Positions 1 through 12,400 of a stretch of 64,000 nucleotides of DNA are shown piece by piece. Source of the stretch: Bilabrum cf. latius. Taxonomy: Eukaryota > Bigyra: Bicosoecida > Bigyra > Bicosoecida. The stretch spans positions 248,001 to 312,000 of the forward strand of contig OZ237763.1 in assembly GCA_965178125.1 (NCBI GenBank). Direction: 5' to 3'. Each line of letters starts with the position of its first letter. The stretch's first letter is position 1. The position numbers were made by a program, and so were the translations under genes. The notes under the pieces are model-generated. The model was not told the DNA's origin. It made no database searches and worked only from the letters and a program-made list of their open reading frames with translations.

Positions 1-53
1 ATCGGACCGAGGCCGCCACGACTCATCCCTGTCACGGCCTGCTGCTGCCCCCC

Positions 54-1008
54 TCACACGCCACCGCCAGCGGCCGCCCCAGCCGGTGGCTCCTCGCTGA
101 CCGTGACGAACTTCTCGAACATCTCCTTGACCACGCGGGTGGAGCCCGCGGGGATCTTGCGGGACTCGGGGCGCCGCGTGAGGGCGCGCAGAGGCTCCTT
201 CGGGTTGGGCTTCTCGTACCCGCGCATGACCTCTGCCTTGCCGTCCGCCCGGATGACGCACAGGTCCACGTTGCTGCCCGAGCCCAGGTCGTTGAAGATG
301 CCCGCCCGGATGGCCCTGCGGACGAGATCCCTGGCCTCTTCCTCCGTGAGGTCGTCCTTGTACCCGCTCTCGAAAACGGACATGGCTGCGAGTGAGCCGC
401 TGCCCATCGTCACGAAGGGGAGCTTGTCGGTGCTGCCGTGCGGGTAGATGCTGTACAGGTGGGGGCCGGTCGCGTCCACGCCTCCGAGCACGAGGGCGGC
501 GGAGATGTGGCCCTGGTACTGGAACAGTCTCCTCTTGAGCATGGTCATGGCCGTCACGACCCTCGGCTGCCTGTGCGTCTGCAGGCGCAGCAGTTCCAAG
601 TTGCTCGAAGTGAGCTCCGTGATCTTCTCCGTGTCAGCGGCGGTACCGGCTGCGAATGTTGATCATTGTAGGGCGGATTTCGGTACTAAGCTTAGAGCGC
701 GTGCATAGTAGACGGGAATCTGTCAGACTAGTTCCTTTCTCACCTCCACAGCAGTACACATTGTTAGCCAGGTAGTGAATCTTCTCGCAGTTGAGGTCCG
801 CGATTACTGTGCCCTCGGTAGCGCGAGTGTCTGCGCCAAGCACAACGCCGTCCTTATACACTACACCTACGATGGTTGTTCCTGTCTTCAATACCCTAGG
901 TGGCTTCATACCACGCTTGAGAAGCAGCGCATTCCGGCGTGCTAGATCAAAGCTAAATCCACCAAGGGGGCGCCCAACAACTGCGAGAGAAATCACACAA
1001 TATCTCAT
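54..1008 (-). CDS. PSMB7: 20S proteasome subunit beta type-7 (beta2, trypsin-like)
   Basis: Catalytic beta2 subunit of the 20S proteasome, an N-terminal-threonine protease. Two exons are visible: 744-1008 and 54-649, with a GTGAG...CAG intron at 650-743, giving about 286 aa (the human protein is about 277). The propeptide has the family signature GGFSFD. Cleavage before the TGTT motif would expose Thr44 as Thr1; counted from it, Asp17 (in GADTR) and Lys33 (in NCEKIH) fall exactly where the catalytic triad requires. The C-terminal half carries [18 protein letters not shown] and GSGSLAAM, all typical of beta7/Pup1. Stop is TGA; there is no in-frame TAG. The start is uncertain: ATG at 1008 follows an in-frame TGA, but a CTCGCAG acceptor-like site lies just inside it and another ATG at 1067 could begin a short upstream exon. 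Confidence 0.95.
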
Positions 1009-1417
1009 AAATCAAGTGTATGCTTTTGACTCGGTCGAATGGAACATGCCGCAACGTTGGCTTCCATCGGCTGCAGCCAAGAGTGCGGCAAGCAGCTCCG
1101 TCACGACGTGGAACGCCGGGACAACACGTCAGTAACCCTCACTCTTTGCCTCAGGGTGGCCCGCCTTATGATCTAGTGACGCATCAGAGCTCGCTCCAGC
1201 ACGAATGGACTCCATGCTACGAGAATAATTGCCGTACGAGCATTCCAAAATTTCGGATCGACCCCAAAGTAACGTGCTGCCAGGGTTGATAAATCGGAAT
1301 CCAATGCCTGGGCTGGGTGAGACATACCAGCCAAATTTGGGGACACTCATGTCATCATCTAAGCATAGGATACCCGGATCAGTGCAATCGTAGCCATACT
1401 ACCCATCGAGTGCGTAC
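1009..1417. promoter_or_regulatory. Divergent intergenic region, PSMB7 / TBC gene
   Basis: About 410 nt between two divergently transcribed genes, presumably holding both promoters. It may also hold a 5' exon of the proteasome gene (ATG on the minus strand at 1067). I recognise no TATA box or other motif. Confidence 0.4.
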
Positions 1418-3079
1418 ATGGGGTGAGATACTTGTTTATAGCGCAGCACCGAGGCCTTGCTATATCAACTGCAATCACCGCAAGGCAAGCATCAGCCCGT
1501 GCGCCTCGCAATATTTTGCAGGGATGACTTCCTTGGAACTCCCAAAGCAATTTCAAAGGCTGCTGAAACGGAAGCGCGCACCGACGTAGTAGCTCCAACT
1601 TTGCCGGGATCTGCCGCTGCGCAACTGCAACCGGGTGGCGAACGAGGCGCAGACTCAGCATGTAGAGCCAGTCCTAGCACTCCTGGGGATATCAAATCAA
1701 ATAATGGCATAGATGGCAGCGCTCCCAGCTCTGGAGCCGGTGCCGGAGAGAGCAGCAATGGTAGCACAGGAGCAAGCACTGCGGCCGGGCTATCGGGCTC
1801 AGCCGCGACCAAGACGGGGAGCAAGCCCGGATCGCCCAAAAGAGCAAGAAAATCGAAGGGACTACCCGGTAGCGCATCCAGCAGCCGGTCCGGTTCACCC
1901 GCGGAGGAAGCCTCCTTCGCCCCAGGCTCCGCCAAGCGCGGCCACTTTGCTCGCATGCTTGCCTCCCCTAGCGTGGACCAGAAGGCCCTCAGGGAGAAAG
2001 CATGGGCGGGCATCCCCGAGGAACAGCGCCCCGAGGTGTGGCGCCTCCTGCTGGGCCTCGCTCCTGCACGATCGGACCGCAGGGCAGGCGCCATGAAGCG
2101 GCTCAGATAGGAGTACGTCACCTGCCGCAGAAGGTACTACGGGTCCTCCAGCGCACACATGGCGGCGGGCCGCAGCGACGCGGAGGCCGCGCAGCTGCGG
2201 CAGGTACTCGTGGACGTGCCGCGGACTGGCCCCTCCGTTCCCTTGTTCCGGTCTAGCATGGTGCAGCGGGCGCTGGAGCAGGTGCTTTTCACGTACGGGA
2301 TGAGGCACCCGGCGACAGGCTACGTGCAGGGCATGAATGATGTGGCGATGCCGTTCTTCGCGGTCTTCTACGGGCAGGCGCTCAGGGAGGCGGGCCGTCC
2401 AGATGCATTCCATTGCAGCGCAGACGACCCGGACAAGCACATTCCCAAGGCCAGGGCGCTGCAGGCCGAGTCTGATTGCTACTGGTGCCTATGCGCGATG
2501 CTGGAAGGCTTTGTGGATCTCTTCACAGAAGGGCAGCCGGGCCTCCAGAAGCTGGTGGCGCAGCTGAGGGAGCTGGGGAAGCGGATCGACGGTCCACTCG
2601 TCACACACGTGGAGGCCCAGGGAATCCGGCTGATGCAGGTGGCGAACCGCTGGATGAACTGCCTGCTGCTGCGTGAGATTCCACCCGCTGTGGCCCCAAG
2701 GCTCTTCGACACGTACATTGCGGAGGCTGCGTCGGAGGCGGCTGCGGCTGCTGGGGAGGACGAGGAGGAGGCAGCGAGTGGGGGTGCTGGAGGTCGGGTG
2801 GGTGGTGTGGATGGCGGGTCAAGCGGGAGCTTCCGTGCACTGCACGTGTACGTGTGCGCCGCGCTGCTGGTGCGGTGGAAAGACAGGCTGGCGGGGCAGC
2901 GGATGGACGTTCTGATGAAGTTTTTCCAGGCGCTTCCCACCAAAGATTGGGGAGAGAAAGAGGTGGAGGAGCTGCTCGCGCAGGCCTACATCTACAAGGT
3001 GACGTTCGGGGCCACGGAGGCGCATTTCCGGGAGGAAGGTGGCTCTGCGGCTGCGAGCGGGAAACAGGGGCCGTCCTAA
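1418..3079 (+). CDS. TBC-domain Rab GTPase-activating protein, TBC1D22/Gyp1 type
   Basis: Predicted Rab-GAP acting in membrane traffic. Exon 1 is only five bases (ATG GG, 1418-1422); intron 1423-1521 runs GTGAGATA...TTTTGCAG, and exon 2 (1522-3079) continues as GDDFLGTPKA, total about 520 aa. Residues ~35-165 are a Ser/Gly/Ala-rich disordered region. The TBC domain starts at REKAWAGIPEEQRPEVWRLL. Both catalytic fingers are present: Arg in VLVDVPR (near residue 232) and Gln in GYVQG (near 267). RHPATGYVQGMND closely matches the TBC1D22/Gyp1 family. One in-frame TAG (2108-2110) falls inside the TBC domain in RLR-TAG-EYV, where homologs have Lys or Gln; the domain is uninterrupted if it is Gln. 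True stop is TAA. The five-base first exon is inferred from phase and consensus only. Confidence 0.88.
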
Positions 3080-3469
3080 CGGAGAACCTCGGTGGCAGTA
3101 AGTTCTATGTTATTGTAATCAACCAATAGATGCATTCATTGCACGTATGACGGGTTGTGGCTTCACACAGCGCGCATTGTGGTACCAGAGCGTGACCTTC
3201 AGCGGTGCCGAGACTTTTTTGTAGCGTGCTGCTTGGGGCACTGCATTCAAGATTTTCGCGGGCAGGTCGGAACGGGACGATCTTGACCATTGCACGCGGT
3301 TACTACGGTATACGTTCACTTCTGCGGAGAAAACCCGCTAACATAGTATCTGTGCACTAGCTAGTAGCCAGTGAAGTTGCGGTTTCGCACTTTGCACTGA
3401 TTTCTTTGACGAGCTCGGGCGAGAACAGCCCTTTCTTCAGCCAATTCCCTGCCTAGATAATAACCATCC
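3080..3469. other. Intergenic region, no gene seen
   Basis: 390 nt between the TAA of the TBC gene and the ATG of the deubiquitinase gene, same strand. Holds the 3' UTR of one and the promoter of the other. No convincing reading frame, RNA or repeat seen. Confidence 0.4.
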
Positions 3470-6400
3470 ATGTCCGGCATAACTGACGTAGATGTTACAT
3501 TTGGCTCGGTGCTTGGCCCTCGAACGTTTAAGAGAGCTGCTGCGCGGACTCTGAACGGCGGCAGCGGCAGCAATACCTCCTGGTTGTGGCTCAGCAAGTA
3601 GACTGCAAGGGATGAAATTGCCGAGATCAGCCTTTTGTACGACGACGAGGCACCACCAGCAGGATGGGAGAAAGTTGATAAGGATATTACTAAGGGTGCT
3701 GTGGAAGGAAAGCCGGTATACATTGCAGTTCGGCGAAAGGCTGACGGCGAGGATGCACCGCCGCTTGTTGACATTGCCATTCAGCATGAAGCAGAGGCCT
3801 GCTCAGGTGAGAATTTTGCACATGGTTATTCAGCTACCGTGTGTTTTATACTGGGTATGTTGTGACAGCGCTGCCCAGCCTGATGGCAGCGTTCCGACCT
3901 TGTTTTGTCGCAAAGATCTGGGCTAGTCCCAAGATCGCGCGCGACTGAGCCACACTGCGCTGGCAAGCGCCCGGTGTTCTACGGGATGCCTCAAGTTAAT
4001 TGAATTAGCTTATACTAGACGGTGTTTTTTTTCTTGGCTTCCTTCTTGCAACGCTACGCTGGCGTGTTCCAAAGTAGCCACAATTTCATCTCGCAACTTT
4101 TCCTGGTTCTTTGCGCACTTGCTGATCAATGCAGACGGGTACAATGTGCTGGAGCGGTCTGCTAGCCGGGAAGGTGCCCCCTTGATGGTGAAGCTCGCCG
4201 TCCGCCATCGCCAGCCCGGCGACGTCCCCGAGTTCCCGGGCGACGTGCTCAAGGTGGGCGACGGCTGCGACGTGAGGTACAAGGGGGAGTGGTTCAAGGG
4301 CCACGTGACCAAGGTCGCTAAGTTTCACGTGTGCGCCAAAAGGGACGGGTTCGAGACGTACCCCGAGATCGAGCTCCTCAGGCGGTCCGAGGACCTGGCA
4401 GCCTTCGACACCAAGACGGAGGGGCGCGACACCCGTGGCGTTGTCAAGCAGGGAGAGGCATTCGAGATCAACGCAGAGACGCTGGACGCGATGGAAGAGC
4501 AGATCGATGCCATCATCCGCGGGAAGATGACCCTGAAAGCGGCCCACAACTTCGCCAAGCAGCAGCTGGCGCCGTACCTCGAGAAGGCCCTCTCGTCCTT
4601 CGTGGCCGAGGAGCACCAGGAGAGGGTGTACGAGTTCACGCAGGCCACTCTGCGCCTGTGCGTGTACTTCTTGGCGAGGCCCGAGCCGCTGCATCCCTCT
4701 ATCCGGCAGCAGCTGGTGCGCATCTTCCTCGGCGACAGGCGGTGCAGCTTCTTCTTCAACCAGAAGCAGCACGGGATCTACGGGAGCGCCCCTGAGGCCA
4801 AGCACTACTTGGGCGATACTGCTAAATTTCCCAACAGCGGTGCCAGCAAGTACTTCATCGGCAACGTGAACTACTTCGGCAAGATCGGCGGATACCAGGT
4901 CCTGGCTCGACGGTTCGACAGCAGCACCGGCTTTCAGGTGCCCATCGAAGAGCTGAAGGGCATGGTGGGCTCGGTGATCAAGGTCCCATTCCGCGTGTAC
5001 ACTGAGTAGTTCGCCAAGGACTTGTTTCCGAGGCTGTACATGGCCGTGTTGAACCGGTTGCTTCGGATGAGCACCAAGGAGCTGAGGGCCAACCCGAGGG
5101 AGGTTGCCATCAAGGACGTGCTGCAGCCCATGAACACCGTGTACTTCGCCATCAAGCTGACCTCTGCGCAGGGCAGGGGTGGCTTCCACGGGTACGGCGA
5201 GGTGCTGCCCCGCCCGCACATCGAGATCGTGGAGGAGTGGAGTACCACCATGGCACTGAGGCAGCTTCGTGCGGAGCCCATGGGCATCCGTCTGGAGGGC
5301 ATGCAGAACCTCGTCGAAATCGTGCAGTAGACCAGGCGCAGGGAAGGCAGGCTGCCCACCACGGAGAGCAGGTGGAGCGCGCGGCAGTACCGCAACGTTC
5401 AGGCGAGGCTCGCAGTCGCGGACTACTGGACGGGCCCAACCCTCGCCAAGTGGATCAAGGAGGCCGGTGTGGTCAAGGCCCTGCTGGGCAAGGCCGAGGA
5501 CGGTGATCTCTCGGGTGTCATCAGGTTTAGGGCCACCCCGGAGGAGGAGGGGCCGGACCGCCCCCTCCGCGCGTGCGTCACGCTCGTGGACCCCGAGGCG
5601 TCGCAGTTCATGATGGGGGAGGAGGAGGCCATCCGGGCGGCCAAGGAAGCCAAGGAGGCGGGGAAAGAGGGCCCTTCATCGGGGGCAGGTGCTGGTGGTG
5701 CTGCCAGCGGTGGCGACCAGCAGGAGATCGACCTGACCGTGGACGAGCCTCAGGCATTTGCCGTCGGCGGCAAGCCGGGATACTTCCTGTCCACGCACGC
5801 AAACCTTGCTACGCACGTGCCCGAGGTGCTCCTGATGCTGGCGGAGGAGAAAGAGCTCGGCGGCAACGAGGTGGAGATGCTGTGGGCCGCCAATCCGGGC
5901 TCGAATGACGAGGACCTTAGGAAGGCCATCTTCGAGGCGGTGCGCAGGGTGAGCGCCAAGCTGCCCAAGCGGCTGCAGAGCCACCTCTTCCGCAAGGTGG
6001 CCTCCACTCCTGCGGACCAGCTGGACCAGGTCACGATTGACCTGATCAAGCAGTTCACGGTGGCCACCCACTGCCCACCCGAGCCACCCGCGCCCAAGGC
6101 GAGCGACGAGCGCCCCGCGCCCGCGGACCCGGGCGCAGCCGCAGGCGGAGCCTAGGGTGTCAATGCCTCGGGCAATGATGCAGCTGAGCCTGCCGCCGAT
6201 GCAAAGGGCGAAGATGCGGAGGAAAAAGAAGAGGAGGAGGAGGTGGACGAGGCCACCAAGACGTCAGGCCTCAACTTGCTCTATGAAGTGTCTCTCGTCA
6301 ACCCACAGGGACTGCCCGACCAGAGCGTGCCCGAGGCGGCCCGCAAGGCACTCGTTGACCTGCTCATGGAGGCCCCGGGCTGCGAAGCGGGCGGCAATCT

Positions 6401-9400
6401 CGAGGCGCGCTCTGTGGAGTACATGGGCAGGGCCGTCCGCGGGATCAAGGAGGGCAAGAGCGTGCGTGAGTGCGTGCAGCTGGCGCAGGCCGTGCTGCAG
6501 GCGCTCTCCGACCGTGACGTGCGACTCGCGAATGACGCCACCGCTAAAGCCACCGGCGTGGCCGGCGCAGGCGAGTCCAAAGATAACGAGGATGACGTGG
6601 AAGAAATTGACGAGGAGGTCGGCGGCGGCGCAAACCCTGCCGCAGGTGCAGGCCCCGCGAGCGAGGGCAAGGAGGGGGAGAAGAAGGAAACCTCGCCCAA
6701 GGTGGAGCGAATGACCGCCGACAAGATGATCCAGTTGCTTTAGGAGAAGGAGGAGCTGCTGAATGTGATCATCGGAGAGGTTCTGAGGTACAAGGAGCAC
6801 GCCGCCAAGCGGGCCGACTCGCTGGGCATCACACCCGCCTACCTCGTGACGCAAGCCGGGGTGGGGGCCGCCAGCGGCGCTGGGACCGAGGGCGGCGAGG
6901 AGGAAGAGGATGATGATGATGATGACCCGGTCGCCCAGGAGGCTCGCGCCGCCAAGGAGAGGCGCGATAACGCGGTGACCGAGAAGAAGGTGAGCGGCAC
7001 CAGACAGCCGCACTCTTCGGAGATCGAGAGCAGGCTCAAGTTCCTGAGCTTCGTGCTGACCAAGAGCAGCTCCACCTCGCTGGACATCGTGACATTTGAC
7101 AAGCTGTGGCAGGGTCTTGCGGTGCACTTCCTGACACCAGGGGAGCGGAGCGCGTTCTTCGGCTGGCTGAAGAAGACGCAGTTCGAGTCTGTGGGCAGCG
7201 CCGGCGCCCTGCTGTCCGAGGAGGAGGCAAAGGAGGTCTTCGAGAAGAGGCTGTGCAGCGACGAGGCCATGGGCTTCCAGAGGCTCACCCTGGACGTGTT
7301 CCGGTGCTTCGAGTCCTTCTTCACGTTCATCAACGGCAAGGCGGGCAAGCTGTCCTCCAGCGACCCCATGGACGACCAGGTCGGCACCAGGGACGTGGAG
7401 CTGACCGGCATCGACGCTCTGTGGAGCATCCTGGCACAGGTGAGAGAGATTGCTTGCGCGTATTCCCGCGCGTTTCGCTTGAACAGCCATGCCTGGACCC
7501 CTGTGGGACCAGTTGTATTGTTTTGTCTTGCCATCGCCACACTGCCTCACACTCGCAGGTCAAGAGCAAGGAGGTCCGGAACGCAGTGCAGGAGCGGATC
7601 GTGGGTACCTACCTGCGGATCGATACATCCACAGGCCTCACCAAGCAAAAGGCTTGGGAGTCGTTCGTCGCCAAGGTCATGGGCAAGGCCAAGGCACTAC
7701 TCGCCGACGTCAAGTGAGTTATGCTAGCATTGTTGCTATTGGGTAGTCTTGTTGCTATTGGGTAGTTTCGGTCGCTAAGGTTGGTATTGTATACTGTAGA
7801 TTTGCCTTCGCGACCATTGTCGTTTTGGTACAGTCCGTACCAACAAGCAGGAGTGATCTCGGTTGGTCGCCGAGTGCGGGCTTCAAACCCGTAGACGCCT
7901 TGCCGCGTAGGGGTTCAATTCCCCCTCACCTGCGCGCTTTTTGCACTAGATTTTTGTATACCGCCCCTTGATCTGCTACATGAGCACTTGTGTGTGTTGT
8001 GACTGGTTTAGAAGCTCTTGTAGACTTCCTTTTGGGGTAGAATCGCCGCTGATTGTCGGCCAGCTGACACGTTGTACTTTTGGTCTTCTTCTTCAAATTT
8101 GGTTATCCCGGCCCTCGGTCGTTGGACCGGCTGCCGACCTTTGCTTTCAACACCTAATGCATTGCACCAATTCAAGATGTATCTATCTTTCCATCTCAAT
8201 CGCAGGGCACGAGGCGTGAAGGCCACGCAGTTCACGACTCTGCGCGAGCTGAGCGTGCTGGCCGCCACGCTGAGGGCCTTCTCGGACCAGGTCGAGACGA
8301 CTGGCCGCAAGGCGCAGGACGACAAGTACAACATCCTCATCGAGGTGCACGTCACGGACGAGAACGATCCACGCGAGACCAAGGGCCGCTGCGTCCGCAC
8401 TCTCTACTACGAGATGAACAAGTATGCCACCCTGGGTGAGCTCCGCGAGAGGATCGCTCGCAGGCTGGGATTCCCCGCCTCGCACATCTACATGGAGAAC
8501 TACAGGCACCAGTACTACAACTCCTGGGAGAACGAGGGCAACGAGGTGCACGATTTCTGGGCGCACAAGGGTATCTACACCATGGCCTGCCACGATGCCA
8601 AGTTCCGGTCACAGGGCCACGACGACGAGCCGCACCGGTTCGCGCCCGACCTCATGCAGAATGACGAGGAGGCTTGCACGAGGATGTACCCCATGATGCT
8701 CATCATGAACAACGACGAGTACTTTAGCACCGTGCGAGAGCTCTTGGAGCTTCCGTTCGAGCCTGCCGACGAGCAGTACGACATCTTCCAGACCATCTGG
8801 GACCTCACCCAGGCTGTGCCCGCCAGGTACGGCACTCGCAAGGCGGTGTGCTCGCTGTAGGGAGCCGTGGCTTCGCCCATCCGCCTGCCTGCCGCCGTGC
8901 TGGAGGAGGAGGACGCCAGCGCGCTGGTGAAGAAGTACGGCTTTGCGGAGGAGGGCGAGGAGGAGCAGCCGGGAGCTCCCAACTGGGACGACCTGCTGCC
9001 GCTCGACAGCCCCGGCACCCTCCTGTACAACCTGACCCTGCTGCAGCGAGTGGCCATGCCCGTGCGTCCCTGGTGGGAGACGGACGAGAAGGGCAAGGAG
9101 AAGCGCGAGAAGCACCGTGAGGACAAGATGAAGCGCATGGAGAAGGAGCAGGAGGAGGCGAAGAAGAAGGCCGAGGAGGCCGCCGCCGCTGCCGCCGCTG
9201 ACCCCGCCTCGGAAGACGGCAAGAAGGAGGAGGGCGAGGAGGAGGCCACTGCTCCCGTGGACATTGTGGGCCGCCCGCTGACCAAGGACGAGGAGCGTGA
9301 GGAGGGCAACAGGAAGGGCAAGCAGACCGTCGAGCTGCCCATCGCCAAGCAGCTGGAGCTCGAGCAGCAGGAGGCGGACCAGCGCAAGGCGTGGATGGAG

Positions 9401-12400
9401 GCGTTTGTGGCCAAGGGGGGGATCAAGCACCTGGCGCGCGGCGTGCTGGGCGGAGGCATCAACCTGCAGAAGATGTACGCGTGCCCCGCTGGCAAGGCCG
9501 CCATGGTGGCAGCCCTGAAGCTCCTGAACTTCTTCCTGCTAGGCACCGCCGCGAAGCTCGACGGTCTAGAGTCGGAGAAGGTGCTGGCACCAGCCGGTGC
9601 CGCTAGCGGAGCGGGCGCGAGCGCGGGCGGCGCCGCTGCCGATGCTGCGGCAGCCCCTCAGCTGTGCATGTACGACGCTGACGTGGAGACGGCCTCCATG
9701 GTGGCTCGTGCGGTGGAGCTCATCGGCGAGGCAGCCAAGGCCGCCACCGAGTCGAGGAAGAAGCAGGAGAGGCTGGAGGCTGCGGCCGCTGCCGCCAAGG
9801 ACGACGACGACGAGGAGGGAGGAAACAAGAAGCAGGATGCCCAGGGCAACATGCAGAAGCCCTCGGAGAACGCCATGAAGCAGCGGACAGACCCCGAGGA
9901 GGAGGCCAAGGGCGTGGCGGGCAGCCTCGCTGTCGAGAGCCAGGCCGTGTCGGAGTGCTCCAAGCTTCTGCGTTCCACCGTGACTGCTGACCCGGCGTCC
10001 CTCAAGGCGCTGTACGACACCCCCTCTGCCCAGGAGTCCATCGTGCAGTCGCTTCTGGCCACAAGGGAGCGCGCCGTGCGAGCAGAGGTGCAGCGCGTGC
10101 TCTCGTCGATGGCGGTGCAGCTGCAAGACCCCAGCAAGATGCCCGAGGGCCTGCCCCGCCCCAACGAGTTCTTCGCCAAGGCGCTGGCAGAGAGCATCGA
10201 CGAGGTGTACGGCAACCCGGACGGGTGCCTCGAGTTCTTCAGGGTGCTTGGCACCTGCCTGAGGGCGGATACGGAGGTACCCGCGAAGGAGAAGGATGCC
10301 TCGGAGGGTGGCAAGAAGGAGGAAAAGGAGGGCGAGAAAAAGGAAGGGCAGGACGAACCGAAGAAGGTCCCGCCCCCACCGCCTTCCGTCATCGACACGG
10401 CCCCCCCGAGGCAGCCCAAGGAGGGTATCCCAGAGCTCATGTTCGACGCCGGGGCGCTGGCGGACAAGCTGGTCGGATACATCCGGGAGCACCCGATCGT
10501 GGAGGTCAGCGCGGAGGACTTCGACCTCGTACTCCGCGGTTTCCTGCGGACCCTGCATGCTCTGGTGGAGCGAGTGCCCTCGCTGGCTGCCAAGCTCGGC
10601 GTGAGCGGCGACGGCGGTCGCAGCATCGTGGACTTCGTGTATGAGGAGGGCCTGTTCCACCAGGAGGAGCACGAGAAGGTTGGTGCGGATCCCTCCAAGG
10701 CTCCCGAGCCGGAGGATGAGAAGCAGGTGAAGCTGCCTCTCTGCAAGAGCAAGCACACCCGCGAGGCAGCCATGAGGTTCCTCAGCGCTGTCGCCGACCG
10801 GCACGAGCCCACCGCGGCGCACCTCTGCGCGCTCGTGTCCATGCACCACTCCCCCGAGGCAGCTGCCCTGGCCAAGCCGGCCCCCAAGAAGCAGGGCCGC
10901 TCCATGTACTACCGCTTCGAGGACATGGCCAAGAGCTCCACGGGGTACGTGGGCCTGGTGAACCAGGGGTGCACTTGCTACATGAACGCGTCCATGCAGC
11001 AGCTGTTCATGATGCCCAAGTTCAGGCAGGGCATCCTCGCTGCCGTGGACAAGACAAAGGAGCACCCCGAGAAGCGTCAAGAAGACTTCATGTGGCAGTG
11101 CAAGCTCATATTCGCCCACCTGCAGGAGAGCAGCAAGAAGGCGTATGATACTGCCCAGTACTGCAAGTCCTTCAAGGATTGGGACGGGAACCCCGTCAAC
11201 CCCGTGGAGCAGAGGGACGCCTCGGAGTACCTGGGCGAGCTCATCCAGAAGATCGAGTCCGAGGTGAGCGGCACCAAGAGCGAGGCGTTCCTTAAGGACA
11301 CGCTGGAGGGCATGACGGCTCGCGAGCAGGTCGCCGAGGGGGGCAAGTACTACAGGGTGGTGAAGGAGCCCTTCTACTTTTTGCAGGTGAGGTGCGAGGG
11401 GGTGAGCACACTGGACCAGGCCCTGCAGAGGTACTGCCGCGGCGAGATGATGTCAAACAAGAAGTGGACGGATGATGACGACAAGCTCATCGGCAACTTC
11501 GACACGATGATGCGCCCGTCCCTGCGGAACCTGCCGCCCCACCTCTTCATCTCTCTGTCCAGGTACAAGACGGACTGGGCGCGTGGAGGTGCCACCGTCA
11601 AGATCAACTCGTACCTCGAATTCCCCGAGCGTATCAACTTCTTCAAGTACACGATGCAGGGCCGGCCGGACGCCGTAGTGGGCCGCGGCGAGACTCACCG
11701 CGTGCAGACCCCCGAGGAGTACGACGCCATGGACCCCTCCAAGATCGCCGAGACCTGCAACGAGTTCGCGGACCCCTGCGGGCCGGAAGAGTACGAGTAC
11801 GAGCTGGTGGGCATGGTGGTGCACACTGGTGGCGCCAACAGCGGCCACTACTTCTCGTACATCCAGGAGCGCGGTCCCGAGGGCGGCACCGGCCGCTGGA
11901 TGGAGTTCAACGACGCTTACGTGTCGACTTGGGACCCCAAGCGCATGAAAGAGGACTGCTTCGGGGGAGAGGAGGAGTACAGGGGGCGCGGATTCTACGA
12001 GAACGTCAACGTGAACGGGCAGTACGTGAGGCGCTACCGCGAGGGCGAGGTGTACCGCCGCACCCGCTACCAGAACGCCTTCTTGGTCGTCTACGACAAG
12101 GTCCCTGCCGAGAGGTACCTCCGCGAGCAGAAGGCCAAGCGAGGGGCGGCCGCCGCTGCCGCCGCGGTCGCGGCTGCGAGCGGTGCCGGCGATGCTTCCG
12201 AGGGCGAGAAGGACACCTCCCAGCTGAGCCTGGTAGAGCGGTTTAAGCTGTAGGTGGAGAAGAAGCAGCAGCAGCAGAGCTCCTCGCTGCAGATGTCCAG
12301 GGCCAAGGTGCCCCCGGAACTGCTAGGCAACATCGCCTCGGACAACCGGTCGTTCTGGCGCAAGAGGAACGTGCTCAACGCCGAGTACTTTGACTTCATG

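Noticed and set aside
1524-2096. Plus-strand frame from ATG 1524 as the start of the TBC gene
   Set aside because: It is in a different frame from the TBC domain; a 5-nt first exon at 1418 plus intron 1423-1521 gives the correct frame.
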